From Acidobacteriota bacterium (GTDB taxonomy: Bacteria > Acidobacteriota > Terriglobia > Terriglobales > Acidobacteriaceae): a DNA stretch of 64,000 nt. Below, piece after piece: positions 17,161 through 26,266 of this stretch (positions are counted from its first letter, which is position 1; each line of letters starts with the position of its first letter). Both the position numbers and the translations under genes were made by a program. Below the pieces are notes generated by a model. That model saw nothing but the letters and a program-made list of their open reading frames with translations, was not told the DNA's origin and made no database searches. The stretch is from NCBI GenBank assembly GCA_021799405.1, contig JAJZAL010000002.1, forward strand, positions 36,872 through 100,871, written 5' to 3'.

Positions 17161-19299
17161 TTATCTATCCCGAACGACCAGCTCCGCTTCATGCCCGTCC
17201 CGCGCCGGATGCACCGCCACACGGAACAAGTGCGTCGCGGTGTCATAGTCCACCGGTCCCACGCTGCCCCGCTCCGCATGCACGTCAGGACGGTCTTTCG
17301 CATATCCTGTAACCGTCACGGTTTCTTCTCCCGCCGCATACGTAACTGTCACATGCGTATTTGCAGCATATGTAACCTTCGGGAACCGCTTTGCCGCCAG
17401 CGGCACAATCTTGCTCGTATCCCCCAGCACCCCGATGCCGCCCTTGCCCACGGGAGCCACTACATCGTAAGCCCACCCGGTTTCAAAGACCATCGGGAAC
17501 GACCCTCCCGTCGGGATCACCCTCCCCGTGTGACGCACCCAGTCCCACACATAAGCCGGTCCCGTAACTCCCAGCTCCTTGAGTGACACCGTTGCCTGCC
17601 TCTCGCCCTTCCCGCGCGGATACGCAAACACTTCCAACTCACCGCCGCTGTGCGTTGCGGCCACCATCGGCGCCCCCGGATTCGCGGCATCGGAGAGGTA
17701 CATCGCATCCACCGGCCGCACCGGAACGTCCGGCTTCAGCAGCACGGAGTCCGCACGCATCGCCCGCTTCAGATTCGCCGTATCGATCTGGTCAATCGGA
17801 TCGCCCACCCCCATCGGCCCAGCTGACAGCGTCGACAGGATCAGCTCCGGCAGCTGCTTGCTCATGAACACGTCGCTCCATGGCCATAATCCCACCGCAT
17901 GCGCGAGCGCCGAGTCGTACAGGAAATAATCCCATCGGATCCGGATGAACCCGTCATCGCTCACCCGGATCGTCTCCAGGTTCTGGTACCGTGTGCTCGC
18001 CATGTAATATCCGGGCAACGGCATGCAGTACTGGATCGCCAGCCCCTCCCGCGCCATCGCATGCGCCATGTTCCCCAGAAACTCCTGCGGATCGGTCAGG
18101 TTGATCGCGGGTCGCGCATTGTGATCCAGCCAGTCCTGCTCGTAGACTGCAACTCCGCCGTTGTGCAGGTACTTCGCTGTCTTATTCCAGAACTTCTTCG
18201 AAAGAATTACGTTGCGCGACATTCGGTACTCATGCCGGTACGGGCTGTTTGGAGCCACCCACCGTGCGTGCACCACAAACGGCAGACCCAGCTCCTGGTG
18301 AAACGCCTTCAGTCCCTTCGGAAAAATTTTCTTATCCGCGCGATATACCGTCTCGCCGTTTACGCCCATCGCCGCCAGGCTGTTGCCCTTCTGCTTGGGA
18401 TACCACCAGCTGTCCAGCTGCATGTACGCCAACGGCACACCCAGCTGCTGATATTTATCGCGCACCGCCATCAGCGTGCCTTCGTAGCCGAGCTTCGGAA
18501 TGTACTTGTAGTAGTACGTCGCGTAGTGATCGGTCCAGTAGCCAAACTTGTCCAGCACCACATCGGCATCATTGGGCACCGGCTGCTTGCCATTCATCGT
18601 CTGCAGCGCACTTCCCCACGCATCCAGCGTCGATGTGATCCCGTTGCCCAGGACCAGCAGCGTCCCATGCGCAAACCCCGCCGGCAGCGTGTCGATCTTC
18701 GGGTCCAAACCTCCGGGTTTCACGCCGCCCGGCCCGCTCGTCATATCGGCGACCAGAAAATGATCCGCCGGCGACATCACCATCGTCTGCCGCTGCCGGT
18801 TAAACAGTACCCATGGACCCTCCCCGCCCAGTTGCCCAAACTCATACTTCGCAAAGGTGTTCACCGCATAACTGAACTCCATCAGTCCGGGCGGCAACGC
18901 CTCGAACACAGGAAACACATCGTTGTTCTTCCTCTCCGTCAGCTGCTTGTCTCGGAACAGCACCACCGGCTTGTCCGCATACACACGAATCGCAGCCACC
19001 TGCGTCTTCGTGCGCGCATCTACTTCCTGCCACGCGCCCAACCTGTCTGTTCCTGATTTTCGGGTGATAGCCTCCGGCTTCCCGTTCAGCTTTCCGCTCA
19101 GCGTCCAGCGCGTCTCACGGCAGCGAATCTGGTATTCCCCGCTCGGCATCAACGCCACCCGAACTACACTGTTCTCCACGCGCACCGTCTGCGCCGCGGC
19201 AGGTGTCGAACTGGCCGCTATGGCCATCGCAGCCGCACAACACACGCCACCGCAAACTCCGGCATGTTTCCTGGTTACCGCGCGAATCCAACTCAGCAT
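17161..19299 (-). CDS. Secreted TIM-barrel glycosidase-like protein (GH27/GH36-like, family uncertain)
   Basis: 712 residues with a signal peptide ending near STPAAAQT. The N-terminal part looks like a beta-sandwich domain. The middle has TIM-barrel features of retaining glycosidases: DKFGYWTDHYATYYY, LAYMQLDSWWYPK, LPFVVHARWV, and acidic residues in YEQDWLDHNAR and RVSDDGFIRIRWD that could be nucleophile and acid. The C-terminal 150 residues look like a beta-sandwich. The layout recalls GH36/GH31-like enzymes, but I cannot assign a family. The start at 19299 has GAGGAG 7 bases upstream. The gene converges on the tRNA-Cys, 13 bases away. Confidence 0.55.
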   Translation of the reverse strand: MLSWIRAVTRKHAGVCGGVCCAAAMAIAASSTPAAAQTVRVENSVVRVALMPSGEYQIRCRETRWTLSGKLNGKPEAITRKSGTDRLGAWQEVDARTKTQVAAIRVYADKPVVLFRDKQLTERKNNDVFPVFEALPPGLMEFSYAVNTFAKYEFGQLGGEGPWVLFNRQRQTMVMSPADHFLVADMTSGPGGVKPGGLDPKIDTLPAGFAHGTLLVLGNGITSTLDAWGSALQTMNGKQPVPNDADVVLDKFGYWTDHYATYYYKYIPKLGYEGTLMAVRDKYQQLGVPLAYMQLDSWWYPKQKGNSLAAMGVNGETVYRADKKIFPKGLKAFHQELGLPFVVHARWVAPNSPYRHEYRMSRNVILSKKFWNKTAKYLHNGGVAVYEQDWLDHNARPAINLTDPQEFLGNMAHAMAREGLAIQYCMPLPGYYMASTRYQNLETIRVSDDGFIRIRWDYFLYDSALAHAVGLWPWSDVFMSKQLPELILSTLSAGPMGVGDPIDQIDTANLKRAMRADSVLLKPDVPVRPVDAMYLSDAANPGAPMVAATHSGGELEVFAYPRGKGERQATVSLKELGVTGPAYVWDWVRHTGRVIPTGGSFPMVFETGWAYDVVAPVGKGGIGVLGDTSKIVPLAAKRFPKVTYAANTHVTVTYAAGEETVTVTGYAKDRPDVHAERGSVGPVDYDTATHLFRVAVHPARDGHEAELVVRDR

Positions 19300-19604
19300 C
19301 GCAAATCTCCTCATTCTCTGGACCGGGCCAGATTACACGAGTCAGACACACTCATGCGAAGACCCGCCAGTGCGGCTCCTACGTCAACGCATTTTCCGCT
19401 TGCTTTAAGAGTTCGGACTACTTACGCTCTCAGCCTGCATGCCGGCCATCGGCATCAGCACCAGCACGCAACGCCGATCCCCCGGCGAGCAGCTCATCGC
19501 CGCATCGCGCACCAGGCGCGCCTTCGAGCCCGCGGGCACCAGCTCCGGGAAAGAAGTACCCCGTATACTCGCACACCGCTCGGCAACCGCACCAGAAGAA
19601 ATTA

Positions 19605-19625
19605 GGGGTACCCGTCGGGTACCCC
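19605..19625 (-). terminator. Hairpin downstream of pstA
   Basis: Perfect 9-bp inverted repeat GGGGTACCC / GGGTACCCC with a 3-base loop, 23 bases beyond the pstA stop. On the minus strand it is followed by TAATTTCTTC, a weak U-rich tail, so it plausibly ends the pst transcript. The rest of 19300-19647 shows no convincing gene. Confidence 0.55.
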
Positions 19626-19647
19626 GTTTCACGCTGGAATAGCAGGT

Positions 19648-20547
19648 TTACGCGTGCTGTCCCCAGCCCGACCGCCGGAAAGTCACCACGCGCGCGATCA
19701 CGCTGATGACCAGCACAAACAGTGTCACAAGGAATGCCGCGGCATACGCCAACTGATGCGCCGAGCGCTGGGGCTCTGTGATCATTGCCCAGATTGCGTA
19801 GGTGAGGTACCCCATTGGCTCCTTGGTCAGGTGCCCCGTCCAGAGGAAGCTTGACCATCCGGCCGTATAGATTAGCGGCGCTGTCTCGCCAACGGAAATC
19901 GCCAGGGCCAGCAGCACACCGGTCAAGATCGCCGGTGTCGCCATCGGCAGGCAAATGCGCATGATTACCGTGCCCGGCTTGCAGCCCAGCCCGAACCCCG
20001 CCTCGCGCAGCGTGCGCGGCACCTGCCGGAACGCGACTTCGCTGGTGCGCGTGATGTAAGGCAGCGAAATCATCGCCAAAGCAATGCTGCCCGCCGCCAC
20101 TGAAAAGCCCCATCCCAGCGTCGCCACCATCGTCACATATCCGAAGTAGCCCACCACGATGGATGGCACTCCCACCAGCACGTCTGACATGAATCGCAGC
20201 ACCGGCGCAAGCCAGCCGCCATCGTACTCCGAGAGATAAATCCCCGCGGCAATTCCCGGCGGCACCGAAAGAATAAGCCCGCCAACGCCCAATACCAGCG
20301 TCCCTTCAATCGCATTCAGCAGGCCGCCGGCTACCCCAATTTGTATGTGCGTCAGCACCTTTAGATTCAGCGCGCCCGCGCCGCGGACAAAAACCATCTT
20401 CAATATCCAGACCATCGCGCTGCCCAGTAGCAGAAACGTCAGCCCACAAAGGCCCCAGCCCGCAGAATTAAAGATCTTTCGCTGCACCAGACGAAATATT
20501 GACGGCTGGTTGATTGCCGCACGAACATCTATAGCGCTTACGCCCAT
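19648..20547 (-). CDS. pstA: Phosphate ABC transporter permease PstA
   Basis: 299-residue inner-membrane permease of the high-affinity phosphate importer. Six hydrophobic helices are visible. The PstA-type EAA loop region is present (SEVAFRQVPRTLREAGFGLGCKPGTVIMRICLPMA), with ISLPYITRTSEVAF before it. The start at 20547 overlaps the end of pstC by 10 bases and has GGGAGGCGG directly upstream. An extended upstream frame is only the shadow of pstC. No pstB follows; the transcript appears to stop at the hairpin at 19605-19625. Confidence 0.93.
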   Translation of the reverse strand: MGVSAIDVRAAINQPSIFRLVQRKIFNSAGWGLCGLTFLLLGSAMVWILKMVFVRGAGALNLKVLTHIQIGVAGGLLNAIEGTLVLGVGGLILSVPPGIAAGIYLSEYDGGWLAPVLRFMSDVLVGVPSIVVGYFGYVTMVATLGWGFSVAAGSIALAMISLPYITRTSEVAFRQVPRTLREAGFGLGCKPGTVIMRICLPMATPAILTGVLLALAISVGETAPLIYTAGWSSFLWTGHLTKEPMGYLTYAIWAMITEPQRSAHQLAYAAAFLVTLFVLVISVIARVVTFRRSGWGQHA

Positions 20548-21509
20548 CCGCCGCCTCCCAGACGCTGGTACCCGCTGAAGTAGAGCATCAGCCTGGCTGC
20601 GCCATTCACAATGACCGAGATCACGCACAGTACCAGCGCCACTTCCGCCAGTGATCGCACCGCCATGCCGGTTGGATCTTCCAATGCGCTGTCCAGTTGC
20701 GAAACAATGAATGCAGCCATCGTCGTGATGGGCGCGTAAATGTTGTTCGGCAGATAGTTCAGCGCGCCACCGCCCACCATCAGCACCGCCATCGTTTCGC
20801 CCAGCGCCCTGCCCGTCGCCAGGATGCTCGAAGCAATCAGCACTCTGCGTGTCGAAGGCAGAATCACCGACCACATCGTTTCAAAACGTGTCGCCCCCAG
20901 CGCGAGTGCCGCTTCCCGCAACCCGCGCGGCTGGCTGATTAGCGCATCGCGCATCGTCGAAGTAATCAGCGGCACGATCATCAGCGTCAGTACGAATCCT
21001 GAAGTCAGCAGCCCGTACCCGCTCCCGGTATCCCCCGCAAAAAACGGAATGAATGCCAGATGCTTCGCCATCCACGGAAACACGGTGTGGCTCAGCAGCG
21101 GTATCACCGCTGCATATCCCCAAAGTCCATACACCACGCTCGGGACCGCCGCCAGCAGTTCCACAAAGAATGACAGCCAGGGCCGCAGCACCGCCGGAAC
21201 CCCATCCGACAGGAAAATCGCCGATCCCACCCCCAGCGGCACGGCAAGCACCACTGCAATCAGCGTACTCAGCAGCGTAGCCACAATCAGAAACAGGATT
21301 CCGTACTGCGCGCCCGGCATGATCAAGTGCCCGCGGTGCATCACTGGGTTCGCATACAGATTGCCCAGGTTCCAGTCGTTCTTTACGACAAATGAAAAGC
21401 CGTTGAACTTCACCGCTGGCCAGGAATACACGCCGAGAAAAATCACAATCCCGATCAGCGTTACCCCGACAATGCTGGCAATGGGAGCAAGGATGTTCTT
21501 AAACGACAT
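20538..21509 (-). CDS. pstC: Phosphate ABC transporter permease PstC
   Basis: 323-residue permease with about six helices. The EAA-loop region is LISQPRGLREAALALGATRFETMWSVILPSTRRVLIASSILATGRALGETMAVLMV, typical of PstC. It pairs with PstA to form the phosphate channel. It lies 206 bases downstream of pstS, separated by a strong hairpin, and overlaps pstA. The AVKFNGFSFVVKNDWNLGNLYANPV periplasmic segment is also typical. Confidence 0.93.
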   Translation of the reverse strand: MSFKNILAPIASIVGVTLIGIVIFLGVYSWPAVKFNGFSFVVKNDWNLGNLYANPVMHRGHLIMPGAQYGILFLIVATLLSTLIAVVLAVPLGVGSAIFLSDGVPAVLRPWLSFFVELLAAVPSVVYGLWGYAAVIPLLSHTVFPWMAKHLAFIPFFAGDTGSGYGLLTSGFVLTLMIVPLITSTMRDALISQPRGLREAALALGATRFETMWSVILPSTRRVLIASSILATGRALGETMAVLMVGGGALNYLPNNIYAPITTMAAFIVSQLDSALEDPTGMAVRSLAEVALVLCVISVIVNGAARLMLYFSGYQRLGGGGWA

Positions 21510-21653
21510 GCTGAAGCTCCAGTCGGGAAGAGAACAAAGCAGAGTAACAGAATTCAGAATTCTCGCTGCTGATTTGTAACTTTAACATCGCTATTTCGTT
21601 CACATCTGTAACCGTAACACTTTCATTTTCATGCGTCGCGCGAAAACGACGGA

Positions 21654-21684
21654 CCCTCGCCGGGGAGGAAACTCCCGGCGAGGG
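21654..21684 (-). terminator. Strong hairpin between pstS and pstC (likely attenuator)
   Basis: Inverted repeat with 13 paired bases and one bulge (CCCTCGCCGGG arm, GAAA-type loop) in the pstS-pstC gap. On the minus strand it is followed by TCCGTCGTTTTCGC, so termination would be partial. In other bacteria such hairpins keep pstS mRNA more abundant than the permease part. Confidence 0.6.
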
Positions 21685-21715
21685 GTGACTACGGAACAGG
21701 CTCACATTATCCAGC

Positions 21716-22810
21716 TTACTGGATCTGGTCGATCTGGGCCTGGCTCAATTTCACAACCGACGGCGGCAAGGGTGCGAAGTGTACTGGATTCAGGTACTTC
21801 GGAGCGTTCCCGCCATCGCCGCGAATTGCCCACGAGAAGAACTCCCGCAGCGCAGCCGCTGTCTCGGCAGAGGGCTGAGTCTTGCTCACGATGGCATATT
21901 CATAGTTTATGATCGGGTAGGAGTCAGGGCCCGGTGCGAAGATCAGGCTCACGGCCTCATTTTGCGGCGTCTTGGGAACCATCTGCGCTGCAGCAGACGA
22001 AACCGTATGCGGAGTCAGCAGCACGAACTTCCCGTCGCGATTTTCGAGCGCCGCCGTGCCCATGTGATGCTGATCGATTGCCTGCCTGTAGCTCACCCCG
22101 ATGTAAGCAATCGAGTACGGCGAGCCCGTCAGTGCTGTTACCATTCCAGGGTTGCCTACCGCACCCAGCCCGCCCGGAACCGCCGGCCAGCTGATCGACG
22201 TTCCGTAGGCCAGCGAGTTCGCCCACGATGGCGTGCTGAACGACAGGTACTGCGTGAAGATGAAGGTGTCGCCGCTGCCGTCGGTGCGATGAATGGGAAT
22301 GATCGTGTGGTTCGGCAGCTTCACCCCCGGGTTCAGCTTCGCAATCTGCTCGTCGTTCCAGTTCCTGATCTTGCCCGAGTAAATGCCGGCAAGTACTGGT
22401 CCGCTCAGGTTCAGGTGTTTGTAATTCAGCCCGGGAACGTTGTAGTTGACCATCTGCGACGAGATCGCCAGCGGAATGTTCATCATATTCGAGTGCATCC
22501 GCATCTGCGCGGGGCTCAGATACGCATCCGAAGCGCCAATCTGAGCGATACCGGCAATGGACTGCGAAATCCCCGTGCCGCTGCCCGTCGACTGGGTCGT
22601 GATCTTCACATTCGGGTGCATGTGCGCATAACTCGGCACCCACAGGTTGAACAGCGGATACAGCAAGCTCGAGCCAGTTTCGAGAATATTGATCTGGGCC
22701 GCTGCGAATGCCGACCCCGCTCCGGCTACGGCCAGCGCCAGCGCCAGCACCGCGCCCTTGCGAAATGAACGATTGCTTTTCTTTTCCATCGATTTCCGGC
22801 CAAATCTCAT
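21716..22810 (-). CDS. pstS: Periplasmic phosphate-binding protein PstS
   Basis: 364 residues with a signal peptide (ALALAVAGAGSAFAAA). The binding-loop motifs are TGSSLLYPLFNLW near residue 45, STGSGTGISQSIAGIAQIGASDA and RTDGSGDTFIFTQYLS. It captures phosphate and delivers it to PstCA. The start at 22810 has AGGAGGG followed by a run of eight T and then ATG, which is a good spacing. No Pho-box-like repeat was recognised upstream (22811-23030). pstB and phoU are not in the window. Confidence 0.94.
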   Translation of the reverse strand: MRFGRKSMEKKSNRSFRKGAVLALALAVAGAGSAFAAAQINILETGSSLLYPLFNLWVPSYAHMHPNVKITTQSTGSGTGISQSIAGIAQIGASDAYLSPAQMRMHSNMMNIPLAISSQMVNYNVPGLNYKHLNLSGPVLAGIYSGKIRNWNDEQIAKLNPGVKLPNHTIIPIHRTDGSGDTFIFTQYLSFSTPSWANSLAYGTSISWPAVPGGLGAVGNPGMVTALTGSPYSIAYIGVSYRQAIDQHHMGTAALENRDGKFVLLTPHTVSSAAAQMVPKTPQNEAVSLIFAPGPDSYPIINYEYAIVSKTQPSAETAAALREFFSWAIRGDGGNAPKYLNPVHFAPLPPSVVKLSQAQIDQIQ

Positions 22811-23035
22811 AAAAAAAACCCTCCTGGGGGCTTCTGATTCCCTAGATGTTCCAAAGCAACTGAGCTCACTACTCGATGCGCCACTCAGTCAGCCCGCATC
22901 CCGTACCCGGGAGCGATTTCAGAATACGCGAGGATTTGCCACAATTTTGGTACCGGTGCAAGATTTCACGAAACCTTAAACTTCAAGGCGGTTTCAACCG
23001 GAATCCCAAGCATTTTCTGCTGTTTTCGCCCTGCT

Positions 23036-23090
23036 TTCAGGGCACAATCATGCCCTGAAGAGGACGCCGCCGGGCATCATTCCGCCCGGC
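23036..23090 (-). terminator. Tandem hairpins downstream of the sugar porter gene
   Basis: Two adjacent inverted repeats: TTCAGGGCA/TGCCCTGAA with a 6-base loop (23036-23059) and GCCGGGC/GCCCGGC with an 8-base loop (23069-23090). They lie 40-95 bases past the stop of the MFS gene and would separate it from pstS. Neither has a long T-tail. Confidence 0.5.
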
Positions 23091-23129
23091 AGTCCGCTCG
23101 GTACTCGTAACCAATATAAGGAGTGAGCC

Positions 23130-24458
23130 CTAATCGATCCGGAAATGCGCCTGGATCTGCTCCAGCGTCTTGCCCTTGGTCTCCGGCCACAGCCACAGCA
23201 CCAGTACAAACTGCAGCACCATCATCGCCGCAAATCCGTAGAACGGAATCGCATGCGACCACGCCGCCACCAGCGGGAAGAACCACGCAATCAGCGCATT
23301 CGTAATCCAGTTGGCCGAAGCACCCAGGCTCTGGCCCTTCGCCCGCACCTTGTTCGGGAATATCTCACTGATGTATACCCACACCACCGCGCCCTGCGAA
23401 ATCGCAAAGAAGAGAATATAGCCCACCAGCAGCCACAGCAGCAGCGCCGACTCGCTCCCCGTCTGGAACAGCCAACCCACGCCCGCCAGGCAGAACACCA
23501 TCCCCGCCGCACCAATCAGCAGCAGCTTCTTGCGCCCTACCTTGTCAATAATCGTCATCGCAAACAGCGTCGCAATCAGGTTTGTCAGCCCGATAATCAC
23601 CGCCTGCCCGCTGCTCGACATCTGGCTGAATCCCGCCGACGCAAATATCGAATTCAGGTAGTACAGAATCGCGTTGATGCCAGCCAGTTGGTTAAAGATC
23701 CCTGTCGCCATCGCCAGAAAGATCGGAAACGCATACTTCGCCTGGAAAATCGGTTCCCGCCGCTGCGACCGGTCCAGGTGCACGGACCGCACAATTTCCG
23801 CCAGCTCCGCTTCCGTGTCCGGCGTGCCAATCAGCTGCAGCACCTCTCGCGCTTCTTCAATCCGGTTCTGCGTCACCAGCCATCGCGAGCTTCGAGGAAT
23901 CCCATACAGCAGAATCAAGAACACCAGCGCCGGCAACGCCGGAATCCCCAGCTGCCAGTGCCATTCCAGGTTGCCCAGGTGGAACAGTCCCACGCAGAAA
24001 TTCGAGAAGTAAGCCAGCAGGATTCCTGTCACCACCATCACCTGGAACATCCCCACCAGCCGTCCCCGCCACTTCGCCGGCGCCATCTCCGAGATGTACA
24101 CCGGCCCCAGCACCGATGAGCCGCCAATTCCCAGCCCGCCAATAAACCGGAATACCAGCAGTACATACCAGTTCCAAGCGAAGGCGCAGCCCAGCGCCGA
24201 TATCAGGTACAGCGCAGCCATCACCCGCAGCGCGCCCCGCCCACCGAGCCGCTCGCCAAGCTCTCCAGAACTGAGCGCTCCGATCGCCGTGCCCCACAGC
24301 GCAATCGAAACCGTCACGCCCAGCCAGAACGGGGTTAGCCGAAAGGTGTTTGTCAGCGAATGAGTCGACCCCGCAATCACCGCCGTGTCAAACCCGAACA
24401 GCAGTCCGCCCAGCGCACCCACCAGCGCGCTCTTCGCCAGGATCCGATTCATCCGCAT
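23130..24458 (-). CDS. MFS sugar:proton symporter (sugar porter family)
   Basis: 442-residue, 12-helix transporter. Sugar-porter signatures are visible: GGLLFGFDTAVIAG in helix 1, GERLGGRGALR loop 2-3, RFIGGLGIGGSSVLGPVYISEMAPAKWRGRLVG, QLAGINAILYY in helix 7 and WPETKGKTLEQIQ at the end of helix 12. Relatives import xylose, galactose, glucose or fructose with protons. Its position next to a GH32 enzyme and a fructokinase-like gene suggests fructose or a fructoside as substrate. It starts 63 bases downstream of the GH32 gene on the same strand. Confidence 0.9.
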   Translation of the reverse strand: MRMNRILAKSALVGALGGLLFGFDTAVIAGSTHSLTNTFRLTPFWLGVTVSIALWGTAIGALSSGELGERLGGRGALRVMAALYLISALGCAFAWNWYVLLVFRFIGGLGIGGSSVLGPVYISEMAPAKWRGRLVGMFQVMVVTGILLAYFSNFCVGLFHLGNLEWHWQLGIPALPALVFLILLYGIPRSSRWLVTQNRIEEAREVLQLIGTPDTEAELAEIVRSVHLDRSQRREPIFQAKYAFPIFLAMATGIFNQLAGINAILYYLNSIFASAGFSQMSSSGQAVIIGLTNLIATLFAMTIIDKVGRKKLLLIGAAGMVFCLAGVGWLFQTGSESALLLWLLVGYILFFAISQGAVVWVYISEIFPNKVRAKGQSLGASANWITNALIAWFFPLVAAWSHAIPFYGFAAMMVLQFVLVLWLWPETKGKTLEQIQAHFRID

Positions 24459-24521
24459 GCCGAAATTTCCCCCGTTCTCACTTACAATTCACCGTCGTTT
24501 CGGCTCCGCCCATCTTACCCG

Positions 24522-26081
24522 TTACGAGGTCAGCCGGTCTGGAGAAATCGGCTCCAGTTGCCATACGCGCAGATCCCTCACCGTGCCCTCCGGACCATCT
24601 ACCTTCACCCACACGTCCGGGGCCACATCTCCCGCGTAATAAAACCGCTTCGTATACGCCGCCGTGCCCTGCAGCATCACCTCCGCCACAGAGCCATCCA
24701 CATATATATGTATCTCCAACGCCTGCGTATGCGGCCCCGCTATCGGAATCGCCTTCCCATCCGCCAACACTTCGCCGGGCCGCGCCGGATCATAGGCAAT
24801 CTTCACCAGCGGCTCATTCAGCTCCCCGCTTGCGAGCCTGCCCATCAGCTGCACCGCAAACGGCTTGCCGCCCCGCGCAAACCGCCCCGACAACTCTCCT
24901 GTCGCTCGTGAAATAAGAAACCGATTCAGATTCATATTCGCATCCTGGCCTGGCGCCAGCCTTTGCTCGTCGAGCCTGAGCTGATGCACCGCCTCGTCCA
25001 CCTCGATACTCAAATCCCCATCCGGACGCAACCGCAACACGCGCGGCAGTGACATCATGCATGCCCAGCCCGCCGCGCTGTACTCCGCCTCGGGCCGCCG
25101 CTCTGGAATCCATCCCCACACAATCCGCCGCCCATGCTTGTCCGTCTGCGTCTTCGCCGCATAATACGCGCCGTAATCCAGCACTCCCGCTTTCTCCGGG
25201 TGAAACTTCATCGCCGCCTCATCCAGTACGCCCGTCTGCCAGTGCACCTGCCCCATCGACGAATAAATCAGCACATGCTTTCCATCCAGCGGAAAGAGAT
25301 CCGGACACTCCCACATCTCTCCATCTCCCACCGGATTCGCCGTCTGCTTCCCGCTCCCTGGTCCGCTCGCCACAAAATGCAGATACTCCCAGTTCCGTAA
25401 ATCCTTTGACCGGTAAAGCAGCACTCTGCCGCCCTTGCCCAGCACGCCCGAGCCCACTGCCACATACCACCAATCGCCGCTCTTCCACGGCGAAGGATCG
25501 CGAAAGCCAGCCACCTTGATCCCCGGCGGCGGCGCGGGTATCACCGCCTGCGGCACCTTCTTCCACGCCGTCAGATTCATGCCCGTAGCTGTTGCCAGGC
25601 ACTGGCTCTCGCGCAGGCTGTTCGCTCCGTCGCGAATCGTCGCCTCGCTCTCCGGTGCCTTCACTACCCCCGTATACATCACCGTCACTACGCCTTGATC
25701 GATCACTGCCGACCCGCTGAAGCACCCTGCCGCATCCGGCCCGCCAGGCGTCGGAGCCAGCGCCACCGGCAAATGCTCCCAATGCACCATGTCCTCGCTC
25801 ATCGCGTGCCCCCAGTGCATGTCGCCCCATACTGCCGCCTGCGGGTTGTACTGGAAAAACATGTGATAGCGACCATCCCAGTAAACCGGCCCGTTGGGAT
25901 CGTTCATCCAGTTCCGCTTCGGCAGCAGATGAAATTGCGGCCGCCGCGGATCGCGCGCCAGCCGCCCCTCCAGCGCAATCAGTTCCGCATAGGTCTCCAC
26001 TTCACCGGCCCACCCCCTGCGGCTCATCGCCGCCGCACCCGCCAGCCCCGCCGCACTCTTCAGCAATTCCCGACGATTCAT
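24522..26081 (-). CDS. GH32 beta-fructosidase (levanase/inulinase/invertase type)
   Basis: 519 residues. The N-terminus (NRRELLKSAAGLAGAAA) resembles a twin-arginine signal, so the enzyme is probably exported folded. The three GH32 catalytic motifs are all present: nucleophile D61 in WMNDPNG, FRDPSPW for transition-state binding, and the acid/base in WECPDLF. The C-terminal beta-sandwich follows. It would release fructose from fructans or sucrose. The start at 26081 has GGGAGGGG upstream; the longer frame to 26201 is unlikely. It sits between the TonB receptor and the sugar porter, fitting a fructan utilisation locus. Confidence 0.92.
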   Translation of the reverse strand: MNRRELLKSAAGLAGAAAMSRRGWAGEVETYAELIALEGRLARDPRRPQFHLLPKRNWMNDPNGPVYWDGRYHMFFQYNPQAAVWGDMHWGHAMSEDMVHWEHLPVALAPTPGGPDAAGCFSGSAVIDQGVVTVMYTGVVKAPESEATIRDGANSLRESQCLATATGMNLTAWKKVPQAVIPAPPPGIKVAGFRDPSPWKSGDWWYVAVGSGVLGKGGRVLLYRSKDLRNWEYLHFVASGPGSGKQTANPVGDGEMWECPDLFPLDGKHVLIYSSMGQVHWQTGVLDEAAMKFHPEKAGVLDYGAYYAAKTQTDKHGRRIVWGWIPERRPEAEYSAAGWACMMSLPRVLRLRPDGDLSIEVDEAVHQLRLDEQRLAPGQDANMNLNRFLISRATGELSGRFARGGKPFAVQLMGRLASGELNEPLVKIAYDPARPGEVLADGKAIPIAGPHTQALEIHIYVDGSVAEVMLQGTAAYTKRFYYAGDVAPDVWVKVDGPEGTVRDLRVWQLEPISPDRLTS

Positions 26082-26204
26082 CGCCCCTCCCAAAATCATG
26101 TCCGTGACAGTTGCAAATCTCTGCGGGGGCAAACTTTTCCCCGCAATAGCTTCTCCCTCTTTTAGACGTCTACCTGCTCCGTCCGCAAGTGCGGCAAACA
26201 AAGC

Positions 26205-26238
26205 GCGAAGCTGAGCCGCATCAGGGCGTCAGCTTCGC
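26205..26238 (-). terminator. Hairpin between the TonB receptor and GH32 genes
   Basis: Perfect 10-bp inverted repeat (GCGAAGCTGA / TCAGCTTCGC) with a 14-base loop, 28 bases past the receptor stop. The minus strand continues with GCGCTTTGTTTGCC, partly T-rich. It may terminate or attenuate transcription before GH32. Confidence 0.55.
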
Positions 26239-26266
26239 ATAGGAGGAACGTACTTCAACAACAGCG

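Noticed and set aside
19405..19642. Small open frames on both strands (75 and 67 codons) between the glycosidase and pstA
   Set aside because: No ribosome site, no motif and strong Arg/Ser bias; they overlap each other and the hairpin.
20548..20874. 109-residue N-terminal extension of pstA
   Set aside because: It is an out-of-frame copy of pstC; PstA begins at 20547 with a ribosome site.
22811..23030. Search for a Pho box before pstS
   Set aside because: No pair of CTGTCAT-like or TTAACA-like repeats with the right spacing was found.
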